64,000 bases of DNA from Oscillospiraceae bacterium (GTDB lineage: Bacteria; Bacillota; Clostridia; Oscillospirales; Oscillospiraceae): assembly GCA_017482385.1 (NCBI GenBank), contig JAFUNI010000022.1, forward strand, positions 1 to 64,000, given 5' to 3'. The notes below the pieces were generated by a model. It was not told where the DNA came from. It ran no database searches and saw only the letters and a list, made by a program, of their open reading frames with translations. Both the position numbers and the translations under genes were made by a program. Every line of letters begins with the position of its first letter. The first letter of the stretch is position 1. Below, in pieces: positions 18,607 through 27,449 of this stretch.

Positions 18607-19919
18607 CAGAAGTAACACTTCAGGACATCCTGCTTGCCCGGGAGCAACGGGCCGCTAAGCAAAAGGAATTTTTGACCAAGTATCATTGCCCCCTTGTTTC
18701 CTTTACCATGAATATTGCCGGGCCTGTGAAGACCTCCCCTCTCATTGAACGGGGATTCCGGGCAGGTGTAAAAAAGCTGGAATCTCTCGGCTCTGCCATT
18801 TTGGCAAAGGAGATCACCTGCAAGGACACCGGGTGCGAGGGCTTTTTCGCCGTGAATGTGGATGCCCACATTCTCAAGGCCATTTGCACAGAATTTGAAG
18901 AAGCCACTCCCTTGGGGCGGCTCTTTGATATGGATGTATTGGATGCCGATGGCAACAAGCTGGACAGAGAAGGTCAGCGGGGCTGTATTGTCTGCGGTGC
19001 GCCCGGTCGGGGCTGCGCTGCCGGACGGGTGCATTCCGTGTCTGAATTACAAGCCGCTACCGATCGGATCTTACGGGAGCATTTCCGTTTGGCTGACCGG
19101 GAACGGGTCGCCGACCTGGCTGTACTAAGCCTGTTGGAAGAGGTATGTATCACCCCCAAGCCCGGGCTTGTAGACAGGCGGAATACCGGCAGCCACACCG
19201 ATATGGATTTGGATACTTTTTATGCCAGCGCCAACGCTCTGTGGCCTTATTTCAAAGCCTGCGTTGCCATTGGCCAGGACACCGCCACCCAGCCCCCGGA
19301 AGAAACCTTCCGTCTGTTACGGCAAGCCGGTTTGGAAGCCGAAAAAGCCATGTATGCAGCGACCAACGGGGTAAACACCCACAAGGGCGCAATCTTCACC
19401 TTGGGCATTTTGTGCGGCAGTGTGGGCAGACTTTGGGCAGCAGAGTTGCCTGCACCCTCCCTTCCATTATTATTAAAGGAATGCGCCGCTGTTGGGCAGG
19501 CCGCTATAGAGGATTTCTCCAAGACGGACGGCTCTACGGCAGGACAGAAATTATATTTACAAAAAGGCTTACGGGGCATTCGCGGCGAAGTGGCCGAGGG
19601 ATTACCTGCGGTTACAAACATCGCATTGCCCGCTTTGGAAGAAGGCCTTGCCAAAGGAATGTCTTTCAACGACGCCGCCGCCTGCGCCTTAGTAGGACTG
19701 ATCGCCCGGGTGGAAGACAGTAACCTCTATCACCGGGGCGGTGACGAAGGCGCAACCTTTGCCAAGGAGGCTGCCAGGGCGTTGGGCAAATTCCCGCCAA
19801 AGACAAAAATTGAGGCATTGGACGATGCCTTTATCCGCAAAAACCTCTCCCCCGGCGGCTGCGCCGATCTGCTGGCTGCCACCTTATTCCTACATAAACT
19901 AAAAGGAGATATACTATGA
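18603..19919 (+). CDS. citXG: CitX-CitG fusion: holo-citrate lyase synthase / triphosphoribosyl-dephospho-CoA synthase
   Basis: The protein has 438 residues with two domains. Residues about 1-165 are CitX-like (transfer of the prosthetic group to CitD; LAREQRAAKQ, GCIVCGAPGRGCAAGRVHS). Residues about 175-438 are CitG-like (ATP plus dephospho-CoA to triphosphoribosyl-dephospho-CoA; ITPKPGLVDRRNTGSHTDMD, GVNTHKGAIFTLGI, EDSNLYHRGG). Fusion of the two is known in citrate lyase loci. ATGA overlaps occur at both ends. Confidence 0.92.
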   Translation: MTEVTLQDILLAREQRAAKQKEFLTKYHCPLVSFTMNIAGPVKTSPLIERGFRAGVKKLESLGSAILAKEITCKDTGCEGFFAVNVDAHILKAICTEFEEATPLGRLFDMDVLDADGNKLDREGQRGCIVCGAPGRGCAAGRVHSVSELQAATDRILREHFRLADRERVADLAVLSLLEEVCITPKPGLVDRRNTGSHTDMDLDTFYASANALWPYFKACVAIGQDTATQPPEETFRLLRQAGLEAEKAMYAATNGVNTHKGAIFTLGILCGSVGRLWAAELPAPSLPLLLKECAAVGQAAIEDFSKTDGSTAGQKLYLQKGLRGIRGEVAEGLPAVTNIALPALEEGLAKGMSFNDAAACALVGLIARVEDSNLYHRGGDEGATFAKEAARALGKFPPKTKIEALDDAFIRKNLSPGGCADLLAATLFLHKLKGDIL

Positions 19920-21124
19920 AACTGACGATTTTAGGCGACATCATGGCCGAAATCCCGGTACTGCGGGCAGCAAAGTGCCGCTGCGGTAAATATGATTTCA
20001 GCGGTGTGTTTGACCCCTCCCGGAAGCTGCTGGCTGAGTCCGACTACATCATCGGCAATTTAGAGACCCCTTTGGCCGGTGAAGAGGCAACGTATTCTCA
20101 AAACCATGTTTGCTTCAATGCCCCTGACGAATATGTGGACGCCATTATGGATGCCGGCATCAAGCTGGTCTCCACTGTCAACAACCACTCTTTTGACCGT
20201 GGTTATGCCGGTATGGAACGCACCATTAAGGTACTGGACGAAAAGGGTCTGCCCCACACCGGCACTTACCTGCCCGGCACTGAGCGGCAGGAGGCTTACT
20301 ATTTCGAGCAGGACGGCACCAAGTTTGCCGTGATTGCCTACACCTATGGCACCAACTACGGCGGCAGCGGCGGCAAGTATCTTGCCGAAGGCGAATACGA
20401 AGGCACTGTGAATCTGCTTTGTCATCAGACCCGCAGCACTTATATGCCCGGCGTATGGCGGGAAGACTGGATGGAGCGGCTCCTGGAAAACAGCAAGCTG
20501 ATCAAAGACCCCAACGGTTTTTATAAGTTAAAAAAGTATATGGGTCTCACCGCCACCTATCCCCGCCACGACGATAACTTAGACGGCAAGACCGACACTC
20601 CCTACATTGTACAGATGCAATCCGATATCCGCAAGGCCAAGGAAAAGGCCGACATTGTGCTGTTTTACCCCCATGTGGGCGGTCAGTTTACCATTAAGCC
20701 CGGCGCATTCACCGAGTATGTCATCGAAAAAGCCTTGGAGGCCGGCGCTGATGCCATCGCAGCCACCCATTGCCATATCCCGGAGAAATTCGAGTGGAAA
20801 AACGGCGTGCCCGTGTCCTACTGCCTGGGTAACTTCAATATGAACCCCAAGTCCTATCTGGCTATGCCGGAAATCCTCACCAACTACGGCTACGCTCTGC
20901 ATCTGTATGTGGAGAACAAGAAGATTGTCAAGGTCACCTGCTCTATGATGAAGAACTGCGTGATGCCCGGCGGTCAGATCGCAAGCTGTCCTGTGGATGA
21001 ACTGTACGCGCAGGCAAGCGAGAAAGAAAAGAAAGCTCTGGAAAAAGACATCCGTCATCTGTATGGCCGCATCACCGGCAAGGTACTGAAAGAGAATATC
21101 GTCAGAAGAGAATACGAATTATAA
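19916..21124 (+). CDS. CapA-family metallophosphatase-like protein
   Basis: The protein has 402 residues with the CapA/PgsA calcineurin-like pattern: GDIMAEIP near the N-terminus, IGNLETPL, STVNNHSFDRG, FYPHVGGQ, ATHCHIPEKF and YCLGNFNM. CapA proteins are usually linked to poly-gamma-glutamate. No signal peptide or membrane segment is visible, so a cytosolic hydrolase is more likely. It starts in an ATGA overlap with citXG, so it belongs to the citC operon, although no published role in citrate lyase maturation is known to me. A relative lies at 40490-41773. Confidence 0.8.
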   Translation: MKLTILGDIMAEIPVLRAAKCRCGKYDFSGVFDPSRKLLAESDYIIGNLETPLAGEEATYSQNHVCFNAPDEYVDAIMDAGIKLVSTVNNHSFDRGYAGMERTIKVLDEKGLPHTGTYLPGTERQEAYYFEQDGTKFAVIAYTYGTNYGGSGGKYLAEGEYEGTVNLLCHQTRSTYMPGVWREDWMERLLENSKLIKDPNGFYKLKKYMGLTATYPRHDDNLDGKTDTPYIVQMQSDIRKAKEKADIVLFYPHVGGQFTIKPGAFTEYVIEKALEAGADAIAATHCHIPEKFEWKNGVPVSYCLGNFNMNPKSYLAMPEILTNYGYALHLYVENKKIVKVTCSMMKNCVMPGGQIASCPVDELYAQASEKEKKALEKDIRHLYGRITGKVLKENIVRREYEL

Positions 21125-21130
21125 GCAAAA

Positions 21131-21163
21131 AGTCATCCTGAGTAGCTCAGGATGACTTTTTTA
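21131..21163 (+). terminator. Terminator of the citC operon
   Basis: A perfect 12-bp stem (AGTCATCCTGAG/CTCAGGATGACT) with a 3-nt loop is followed by six T. It lies directly after the CapA-like gene. Confidence 0.9.
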
Positions 21164-21185
21164 TCCCCCAGTCTTTTTGGCAAAA

Positions 21186-21212
21186 AGACAGCCCCCTTTA
21201 GGCAAGGGGGCC
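21186..21212 (-). terminator. Likely terminator of the lysR gene
   Basis: On the minus strand GCCCCCTT/AAGGGGGC forms an 8-bp stem with a 5-nt loop, followed after 3 nt by CTTTTT. Confidence 0.55.
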
Positions 21213-21226
21213 TTTGTATTATGTAA

Positions 21227-22111
21227 TTACAGTGCGGTGATATGGGGATGCTCGCCCATAACTTCCCGGAGGCATTCCAAAAATGCCGCGATTGCGGGCT
21301 GATTCTGACTCTCTGCCGCTGTGACGCAGGACACCTCCCGGCAAGGCAGGGAAAACACAGTTTCAAGCCTCCGGGCAATGCCCTCCTGCTCCAAGCCCTC
21401 CGCTACGCTGATGGGAACAATGGCCCAGTGCTGCTTCTGCTCAATGAATTTCTGCAAGTGTGCCATAATGGAAATACAGATCTGCGGCCGCTCGCCGCCA
21501 AACATCTGCTGATGCCACTTGGCAAAGGCACTGCTCCACTCTATGTACACCTCATCAAGCAATGACAACTGGTGCAATTCCACCGGCTCGTGATAAACAC
21601 TGACCATAGAAGTTATCAAAACCATAGGCTCGGAAAATACAGGCGTTTGTGCAAAATAGCCGTCCTTCACCCGGCCGCAAGTGAACGCCAAATCGGTTTT
21701 ATCTTCCTGAATGCTGTGGATTGCCGCATCCAGCTCCATATCCTGGATCTCCAGGTGGATCTGAGGGTTTGTCTGCATAAACCGCTCATACACAGCCGTG
21801 AGCAAGTACGTACCGATGCTGTTAAAGGAAGACACCCGGAGCATTTGGTTGGGCTTGTGGTAGAGCTTCTGCATTCTGTCCAGTATCGTCTCATACTGGA
21901 CAGCCAAATCATAAAACTCCCGGCCCGCCGCAGTGAGGGTCATCTCCCGGCAGCCTTGCTTCCGATAAAAAAGAGGTCCGCCCAGCTCCTTTTCCAATGC
22001 TTTCAGCCGTGTACTCAGGGAGGATTGGGTGATAAACAGCGATTCCGCAGCCCGGCTGCCGGTCTTATAACGGCAAACAGCCAGGAAACATTCGATTCCC
22101 GCGTGAGTCAT
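21227..22111 (-). CDS. LysR-family transcriptional regulator
   Basis: This 294-residue protein has an N-terminal winged helix-turn-helix (about 1-60: RAAESLFITQSSLSTRLKALE, then LFYRKQGCREMTLT). A periplasmic-binding-like effector domain follows from about residue 90. It is divergent from the Ald-like gene, with a LysR-type palindrome in between, so it very likely controls that cluster and itself. GGAGG precedes the ATG. Confidence 0.9.
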   Translation of the reverse strand: MTHAGIECFLAVCRYKTGSRAAESLFITQSSLSTRLKALEKELGGPLFYRKQGCREMTLTAAGREFYDLAVQYETILDRMQKLYHKPNQMLRVSSFNSIGTYLLTAVYERFMQTNPQIHLEIQDMELDAAIHSIQEDKTDLAFTCGRVKDGYFAQTPVFSEPMVLITSMVSVYHEPVELHQLSLLDEVYIEWSSAFAKWHQQMFGGERPQICISIMAHLQKFIEQKQHWAIVPISVAEGLEQEGIARRLETVFSLPCREVSCVTAAESQNQPAIAAFLECLREVMGEHPHITAL

Positions 22112-22132
22112 AAAAACTCCCTCCTATGGCAA

Positions 22133-22154
22133 AATATTGAGTATATTCAATATT
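22133..22154. promoter_or_regulatory. LysR-type operator palindrome
   Basis: AATATTGA - 6 nt - TCAATATT is a perfect 8-bp inverted repeat in the divergent region between the LysR gene and the Ald-like gene. It fits the T-N11-A spacing typical of LysR binding sites. Confidence 0.65.
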
Positions 22155-22173
22155 ATAACAAGAAATAATCAAC

Positions 22174-22202
22174 TTTACAAGTAGCAATTTTAGGTTTATA
22201 AT
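22174..22202 (+). promoter_or_regulatory. Promoter of the Ald-like gene cluster
   Basis: TTTACA (22174-22179) and TATAAT (22197-22202) are spaced by 17 nt, downstream of the palindrome. Confidence 0.75.
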
Positions 22203-22243
22203 AGGGCCAGTTCATAAAAACAACATTTTTAGGAGGAACTATT

Positions 22244-23410
22244 ATGATTTTCGGTGTTCTGAAAGACATCAAAGAAGGCGAAAACAGAGTTATCTGCACG
22301 CCCGTGGAGGTAGCTTCCATTGTTGCCGCCGGTCACACTGTGTACGTACAGAAGGGCGCTGGCGTTGGCGCCGGCTTCCCCGATGAGAAGTACGCTGCTG
22401 CAGGTGCTACCATCGCCGACACCGCTGCCGAGCTGTGGGACAAGTGCGAATTCCTGGCTAAGGTTAAGGAAATCGAAGCGTCCGAGTACAAGTACTTAAA
22501 GCAGGGCAAGATGATCTACTGCTGCATCCACCCCGCCGGTCACCCCGAAGAGATGCAGGCCATCCTGGACAGCAAGTGCATCGCTATCACCGCTGAGGAC
22601 AGCCACCGTTACGGCTCTCCCAACTGTGAAGCTGCCGGCAAGCAGGGCGCTCTGTTCGGCCTGGAGTCCATGCTGACCATCAACGGCGGTAAGGGCAAGT
22701 TCGTTGGCGGTTTCGCCGGCGCTCCCGGTATGAACGTTCTGATCCTGGGCGGCGGTATCGTTGGCCAGGGCGCTCTATCCGTTCTCCACGCTCTGGGCGC
22801 AAATGTTACCGTTATGGATATCAATATCGGCTGCCTGAAGATGCTGGGCGACAAGTATCAGAACAAGATCAACACCATGTTCTGCACCCAGGAGACCATT
22901 GCCTCCGTTCTGCCCCAGACCGATATGGTCATCAACTGCGTGAAGTGGCCCAAGCAGCGCAAGGACTTCCTGATCACCAAGGAAATGCTGAAGCTGATGG
23001 AGCCCGGCAGCGTTTTGGTTGACATCTCCAATGACGATCCCGGTGCTATCGAGTCCAGCCACGAGACCCACCACGACAACCCCCGTTATGTTGTCAACGG
23101 CGTTGTGCACTACTGCGTCAGCAACATTCCCGGCGCTGTGGCTCACTCCACCACCGTGGCTTTGGCTGCTGAGACCCTGCCCATGCTGCTGAACATCCTC
23201 AACAACGGTCTGGCCGAGGCCTGTGTCCGCGACGGCTTCATCCGCCGCAGCCTGACTGCCTACGAAGGCATTCTGACCCACGAGGAGACCAGTGCTATTC
23301 AGAACCGTCCCTGGATGAAGCCCGAGGATGCTCTGAACATTGCTGATCGCAAGCTGGATCCCGCTCCCCCCGCTACCACCACCCGTAGCACCAACTTCAT
23401 CAAGAAGTAA
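22244..23410 (+). CDS. Alanine dehydrogenase-family NAD(P)-dependent oxidoreductase
   Basis: This 388-residue member of the AlaDH/PNT family has the N-terminal signature GVLKDIKEGENRV (Arg15), Lys in LAKVKE, His in CCIHPAG and Asp in DISNDDPG. Together these match the catalytic set of alanine dehydrogenase. The Rossmann motif is VLILGGGIVGQGAL. The segment after the catalytic His and the C-terminus differ from typical Ald, so the keto acid or amine substrate may differ; opine-type dehydrogenases share this fold. AGGAGG precedes the ATG. It is first in a cluster with M20 and MmgE/PrpD genes. Confidence 0.75.
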   Translation: MIFGVLKDIKEGENRVICTPVEVASIVAAGHTVYVQKGAGVGAGFPDEKYAAAGATIADTAAELWDKCEFLAKVKEIEASEYKYLKQGKMIYCCIHPAGHPEEMQAILDSKCIAITAEDSHRYGSPNCEAAGKQGALFGLESMLTINGGKGKFVGGFAGAPGMNVLILGGGIVGQGALSVLHALGANVTVMDINIGCLKMLGDKYQNKINTMFCTQETIASVLPQTDMVINCVKWPKQRKDFLITKEMLKLMEPGSVLVDISNDDPGAIESSHETHHDNPRYVVNGVVHYCVSNIPGAVAHSTTVALAAETLPMLLNILNNGLAEACVRDGFIRRSLTAYEGILTHEETSAIQNRPWMKPEDALNIADRKLDPAPPATTTRSTNFIKK

Positions 23411-23420
23411 GATTAAAAAT

Positions 23421-24563
23421 ATGGCTCTGAAAATAGATCTTGACCAGTACCTCCGTGAGCTGGAGTGGCTGGTGAATACAGACAGCGGTCAGGGCAACCC
23501 CGAAGGTATCACTGCGGTTGGCGATTTTTTCGCCGACCGCTTTGCCGCTATGGGCTGGATTGTTGAAAAATACGATCTGCGCCCCGGCACCGGCAACTGC
23601 ACCGTGGTAAAGAATCGGGAAGCCGACCGTTATGATTTGATGCTCATTGGCCACGTGGACACCGTGTTCCAGACCGGTGAAACCGCGAAACGGCCTTTCC
23701 GTCGCGACGAGAAGAATTGCTACGGCGTTGGCGTGATCGATATGAAGCAGGGCTGCCTGTCCATGCTGCATATCTTGGAGCAGCTGCCTGCCCAGGTGAA
23801 CAAAAAGCTGAATATTATGGCTATTTTCAACCCCGATGAGGAGGTTGGCAGCCGTTGGTCCAAACCGATCCTCCATCGCTATGCCGCCATCTGCGACAAG
23901 GTGTTTGTCTTCGAAGCCGGCGGCAGCCACCCCGGTATGGTAACTGTGGAACGAAAGGGTCAGACCGCTCTGTCCGTGACCATCACCGGCCGGGCCGGTC
24001 ACGCAGGCTATATGTTTGAAAACGGTTCTCTGTCTGCCGTAACTGAGGCTGTTCACTGGGTAAATGTTCTGAATCAGTACCACTCTGAGGAAATGGACAC
24101 CACCGTCAATGTGGGTGTTTTCAATGCCGGCGAGAAGCGGAATGTGGTTGCCCAGACCGCCACCGTTGCCTGGGATATCCGCTACAGCCGTCCGGAAATT
24201 AAGGATCAACTGGAAACCACCCTCGACGAACTGGTAAAGCACGCAGAAGCAGGTGGCTACAAAGTGGAGTTCGGTCTGCGAAAGACCTCCCCGGCCTTGG
24301 CGCCCGATGAACAGGGCTGGGCCTATGTGGAGCGGATAAAGAAGGTTGCCAAGAAGACCGGTGTTACCTTTGCTCTCAAAAAGCGGGGCGGCATGTCCGA
24401 TGCCAACCATATGTCTCAGCTTGGCCCTATTTGTGTGGACAGCTTAGGTCCCACCGGTGACTTTGATCACAGTGACCGGGAGTACTTAGCTATTGACTCC
24501 ATTATCCCTTACACCCAATTTGCTTATGATCTGATTTGCGATCTTGCGGAGGATGCAGAATGA
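23421..24563 (+). CDS. M20-family zinc peptidase (carboxypeptidase G2-like)
   Basis: The protein has 380 residues. Metal and catalytic motifs are GHVDTVF (His, Asp), VIDMKQGC (bridging Asp), NPDEEVGS (general base Glu plus ligand Glu), VFEAGG and the C-terminal DHSDREY. A dimerisation domain starts near VTITGRAGHAG. The ATG at 23421 is 10 bp after the preceding stop and lacks a strong ribosome site, so coupling to the Ald-like gene is likely. It probably hydrolyses an N-acyl or peptide-like bond in the same pathway. The substrate is unknown. Confidence 0.8.
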   Translation: MALKIDLDQYLRELEWLVNTDSGQGNPEGITAVGDFFADRFAAMGWIVEKYDLRPGTGNCTVVKNREADRYDLMLIGHVDTVFQTGETAKRPFRRDEKNCYGVGVIDMKQGCLSMLHILEQLPAQVNKKLNIMAIFNPDEEVGSRWSKPILHRYAAICDKVFVFEAGGSHPGMVTVERKGQTALSVTITGRAGHAGYMFENGSLSAVTEAVHWVNVLNQYHSEEMDTTVNVGVFNAGEKRNVVAQTATVAWDIRYSRPEIKDQLETTLDELVKHAEAGGYKVEFGLRKTSPALAPDEQGWAYVERIKKVAKKTGVTFALKKRGGMSDANHMSQLGPICVDSLGPTGDFDHSDREYLAIDSIIPYTQFAYDLICDLAEDAE

Positions 24564-25897
24564 TTTTTACTACCGATTACAAGTTAGAAAATTACATACT
24601 AAACACCAAGTGGGAAGACCTGCCCGCCGAAGTGCAAAACCGGCTGAAAGGCTGCTTTGTGGATCTGATGGGCGCTCTGACCATCGGCAGCCGCAGCAAG
24701 CAGTTTGATGCAGGCCTCAAGCTGGCAAACTCCCTGTTCGGCAAGGGTGATATTCCTGTCATTGGCGCTCCCGACAAGCTGTGCTTTGCCGGTGCTGCCA
24801 CCGCCATGGGTCACTCTTCCAACGCCTACGACATTGATGACGGCCACAATCTGACCCGGGCTCATCCCGGCACCTCCTTCATTGGTGCGGTGCTGGCTGC
24901 GGCTTATGAGAAGAATGTGTCCCGGAACGAGTTCTTGGCTACCCTGCTGGTGGCTTATGAAGTCACTGTTCGTATGGGCGCTGCGCTGATGGATTACTAT
25001 CAGTACGCACACAGCAGCGGCACTTTTGGCGCTGTTGGTGTGGCTGCCGGCGTAGGCCGTCTGTACGGCTTTACCAAGGAACAGATGAACAATGTGCTGT
25101 CCGTTGCTGAGTTCAACGCACCCTTGGTTCCCGGTATCCGCAGTGTGGAGTACCCCTCCATGAACAAGGACGGTGTTCCCTTCGGTGTGATGACCGGTGT
25201 GCTGGCTGTGCTGAACACCATGTGCGGCTTCACCGGTAACAAGCATATGCTGGAGGCCGAGGAATACCGCAGCTACTGCGACGATTTGGGCAAAAAGTAC
25301 CAGGTTATGGATCTGTACTTCAAGCCCTACCCCTGCTGCCGCTGGGGTCATCCCGCTATTGATGCCTGCGTAGGCCTGATGACGGAAAACAATTTGAAGG
25401 CCGCTGACATTGCCAAGGTCACCATTCATACCTTCAAGCGGGCCACTATGCTGTCCAAGATCATCCCCCAGACCGCCGACGAGGCCCAGTACAATATCGC
25501 CTGGCCCGTAGCTGCCTGCCTGGTTTACGGCGGCTTCGGCTTGGAGCAGGTTCGAGAGGAAAGCCTGGGCGACCCCGCCATTGTGGCAATGATGGACAAG
25601 CTCACCTTTGCTGTGGACGAGGATATGGACGCCCAGTTCCCCGCCCGCCGTATCTGCAAGGCAGAGATCATTACCAAGGACGGCCGCGTATTCGTGTCCG
25701 ATGAGTGCGAACCCCGGGGCGAAGCCAAGGAGAACATTCAGCTGCCCTGGCTGTGCGACAAGTTCCGCTACATCACCGCCCCCGTCCTGACCGAGGAAGG
25801 CCAGGAAAAGGTGCTGGAAATGATCACAAGCGAGGCCGATATGCCCATCCGTGCTTTGGTGGACGAAGTCAACAAGGCAGAATACTGGAAACAGTAA
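24560..25897 (+). CDS. MmgE/PrpD-family protein
   Basis: This 445-residue protein starts in an ATGA overlap with the M20 gene. It shows the family's N-terminal helical domain (DLMGALTIGSRS, AMGHSSNAYDIDDGH, AHPGTSF) and the YPCCRWGHPAIDA segment of the second domain. The superfamily includes 2-methylcitrate dehydratase, cis-aconitate decarboxylase and iminodisuccinate epimerase. No methylcitrate cycle genes are nearby, and the link to an Ald-like dehydrogenase argues for a different substrate. Confidence 0.85.
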   Translation: MIFTTDYKLENYILNTKWEDLPAEVQNRLKGCFVDLMGALTIGSRSKQFDAGLKLANSLFGKGDIPVIGAPDKLCFAGAATAMGHSSNAYDIDDGHNLTRAHPGTSFIGAVLAAAYEKNVSRNEFLATLLVAYEVTVRMGAALMDYYQYAHSSGTFGAVGVAAGVGRLYGFTKEQMNNVLSVAEFNAPLVPGIRSVEYPSMNKDGVPFGVMTGVLAVLNTMCGFTGNKHMLEAEEYRSYCDDLGKKYQVMDLYFKPYPCCRWGHPAIDACVGLMTENNLKAADIAKVTIHTFKRATMLSKIIPQTADEAQYNIAWPVAACLVYGGFGLEQVREESLGDPAIVAMMDKLTFAVDEDMDAQFPARRICKAEIITKDGRVFVSDECEPRGEAKENIQLPWLCDKFRYITAPVLTEEGQEKVLEMITSEADMPIRALVDEVNKAEYWKQ

Positions 25898-25934
25898 ATA
25901 ACAAAAACCCGGATTCTTCCGGGTTTTTGTTATT
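25897..25934 (+). terminator. Terminator of the Ald/M20/PrpD operon
   Basis: A perfect stem of about 17 bp with a TTCT loop starts at the stop codon. The upstream arm is A-rich and the downstream arm T-rich, so it can act in both directions. Confidence 0.9.
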
Positions 25935-26002
25935 TATACTTGCAAACAGACACTTCTTCGGTTATCATAGTACTATCCAAAAACAAAGAGAGGCGGCTCC
26001 CT

Positions 26003-26611
26003 ATGAAAAATTTCAGAAAAAACTTCAAAAACATTTTGCTTTGTCTGTTCGAGCTGATCGCCGGCTTGCTGATTGTGATCAACTCCAAAGGCTTTAACAA
26101 AATCATTATCACCATCGCCGGTTTCGGTTTCATCCTTTCCGGTCTTCTGCAGGTGATCCGGTACTACCGGGCTGAGCCCCAAGCTGCCGCCCAGAAGAAT
26201 TATTTGATGAAGGGTCTGCTGCTGTTGTCCACCGGCTGCTTCTGCGCTTTCCGGTCCAACTGGTTTGTGGCAGTCCTGCCCTCCTTTAGCTTCCTGCTGG
26301 GTGTGGGTGTATTTCTGATCGGCCTCGCCAAGATCCAGCAGGCAATGGATATGGTTCGTATGGATCAAAAGCAGTGGTATTATGCCTTTATCGGCGCAGC
26401 CGTTTCCTTGGCTTGCGCAGCTACCGTTTTGAACGGACCTGTCTCCACCAAGAAGATCCTTTGGATCTTCACCGGTATTATTTTGATCTTTGTAGCCGTT
26501 GCAGATATTGCCATGCTGGTTACCCGTAATTCCCCCAAGAAGCCCAAAGCTGCAGAGCCTGTGGAAGAAATTCCTGCTGAGGAAACACCCATTGAAGAAA
26601 CCAACGAATAA
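26003..26611 (+). CDS. DUF308/HdeD-like small membrane protein
   Basis: The start at 26003 follows a GAGG ribosome site, giving 202 residues. About six hydrophobic segments fill residues 10-175, paired as in HdeD/DUF308 proteins (LFELIAGLLIVI, ITIAGFGFILSGLL and others). The C-terminal tail is cytosolic and rich in Pro, Glu and Thr. The function is unknown; HdeD of enteric bacteria is an acid-resistance membrane protein. It is monocistronic between two terminators. Confidence 0.75.
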   Translation: MKNFRKNFKNILLCLFELIAGLLIVINSKGFNKIIITIAGFGFILSGLLQVIRYYRAEPQAAAQKNYLMKGLLLLSTGCFCAFRSNWFVAVLPSFSFLLGVGVFLIGLAKIQQAMDMVRMDQKQWYYAFIGAAVSLACAATVLNGPVSTKKILWIFTGIILIFVAVADIAMLVTRNSPKKPKAAEPVEEIPAEETPIEETNE

Positions 26612-26615
26612 CAAT

Positions 26616-26648
26616 ATCCCCCGGTGAGCAATCACCGGGGGATCATTT
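26616..26648. terminator. Bidirectional terminator
   Basis: A perfect 12-bp stem (ATCCCCCGGTGA/TCACCGGGGGAT) with a GCAA loop and CATTTTT on the plus strand. It lies between the convergent DUF308 and isomerase-like genes. Confidence 0.85.
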
Positions 26649-26654
26649 TTGCTA

Positions 26655-27449
26655 TTACAGCTCGGCCTCAATGTAGCGGATGCTTTTTTCCATAGTGTAC
26701 AGGGGGTCGGGGGTGGAGCAAGCGCTGTCGTGCTCTACCAGGAAGTGCTCAGTGCCGGCTTCCTTCATCTTGGGGACGATGGTCTTGAAGTCCATATTGC
26801 CGTAGCCAACGCATTCATAAGCAGCGCAAGCATCGAAGTAGTCCAGCTTGGTATCCACAACGATCTTGTAGTCCTTCAGGTGGACGCAGCCGATACGGCC
26901 CTTCAGCTTCTCGATGGTAGCCAGCACATCCACACCGGCGTGCTGCAGCCAGTAGGTATCCAGGGTGAAGTTGATGTTGGGGCAGTTCTCCACGATGTGA
27001 TCGAAGATGCGCTCGCCGTTGGACATACGCATAAACTCATAGTGGTGGTTGTGCAGGAAGAAGCTGTAGCCGTTCTTCTTCATATGCTCACCGGCCTTGT
27101 TCAGCTCCTCTAACTTGGTCTTGCAGATCTTCTCGTCCACGATATTCTCTTCGGTGACCATTGCCACGATGGGGATAGAGCCCAGGCCGATGTTCGTACA
27201 GCCAAACACTGCGTGCTCTTCCATCAGCTTGTCGGTATCATTTACGATCCGGTCAGCAGGCATATGGGTCAGCACGAAAGGAAGACCTGTTGCATCACTG
27301 ACTCTCTTCAGCCGTTCGGGAATGAACTCAGCACCGGAATACTGCATAGAGATGTAGCCCATCTCCTTCAGCTTCTGGGCGGTATCCAGCAAGCCCTCCT
27401 CGGTCTTGATCAGCTTGTGGACAGAATACAGGTTAATGCCAGCTTTCAT
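26655..27449 (-). CDS. Sugar phosphate isomerase/epimerase-like (xylose isomerase-type TIM barrel)
   Basis: The protein has 264 residues. AP-endonuclease-2/xylose-isomerase barrel motifs include FFLHNHHYEF, TLDTYWLQHAG (metal ligand region) and CVHLKDYKI. It probably isomerises or epimerises a sugar or inositol derivative; the substrate is not predictable. The start overlaps the upstream paralogue in ATGA, so the two form a two-gene operon. Confidence 0.8.
   Translation of the reverse strand: MKAGINLYSVHKLIKTEEGLLDTAQKLKEMGYISMQYSGAEFIPERLKRVSDATGLPFVLTHMPADRIVNDTDKLMEEHAVFGCTNIGLGSIPIVAMVTEENIVDEKICKTKLEELNKAGEHMKKNGYSFFLHNHHYEFMRMSNGERIFDHIVENCPNINFTLDTYWLQHAGVDVLATIEKLKGRIGCVHLKDYKIVVDTKLDYFDACAAYECVGYGNMDFKTIVPKMKEAGTEHFLVEHDSACSTPDPLYTMEKSIRYIEAEL

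Noticed and set aside
23400-24410. Long minus-strand frame opposite the M20 peptidase
   Set aside because: It is antisense to a gene with all catalytic motifs intact; the shadow has no motif or start signal.
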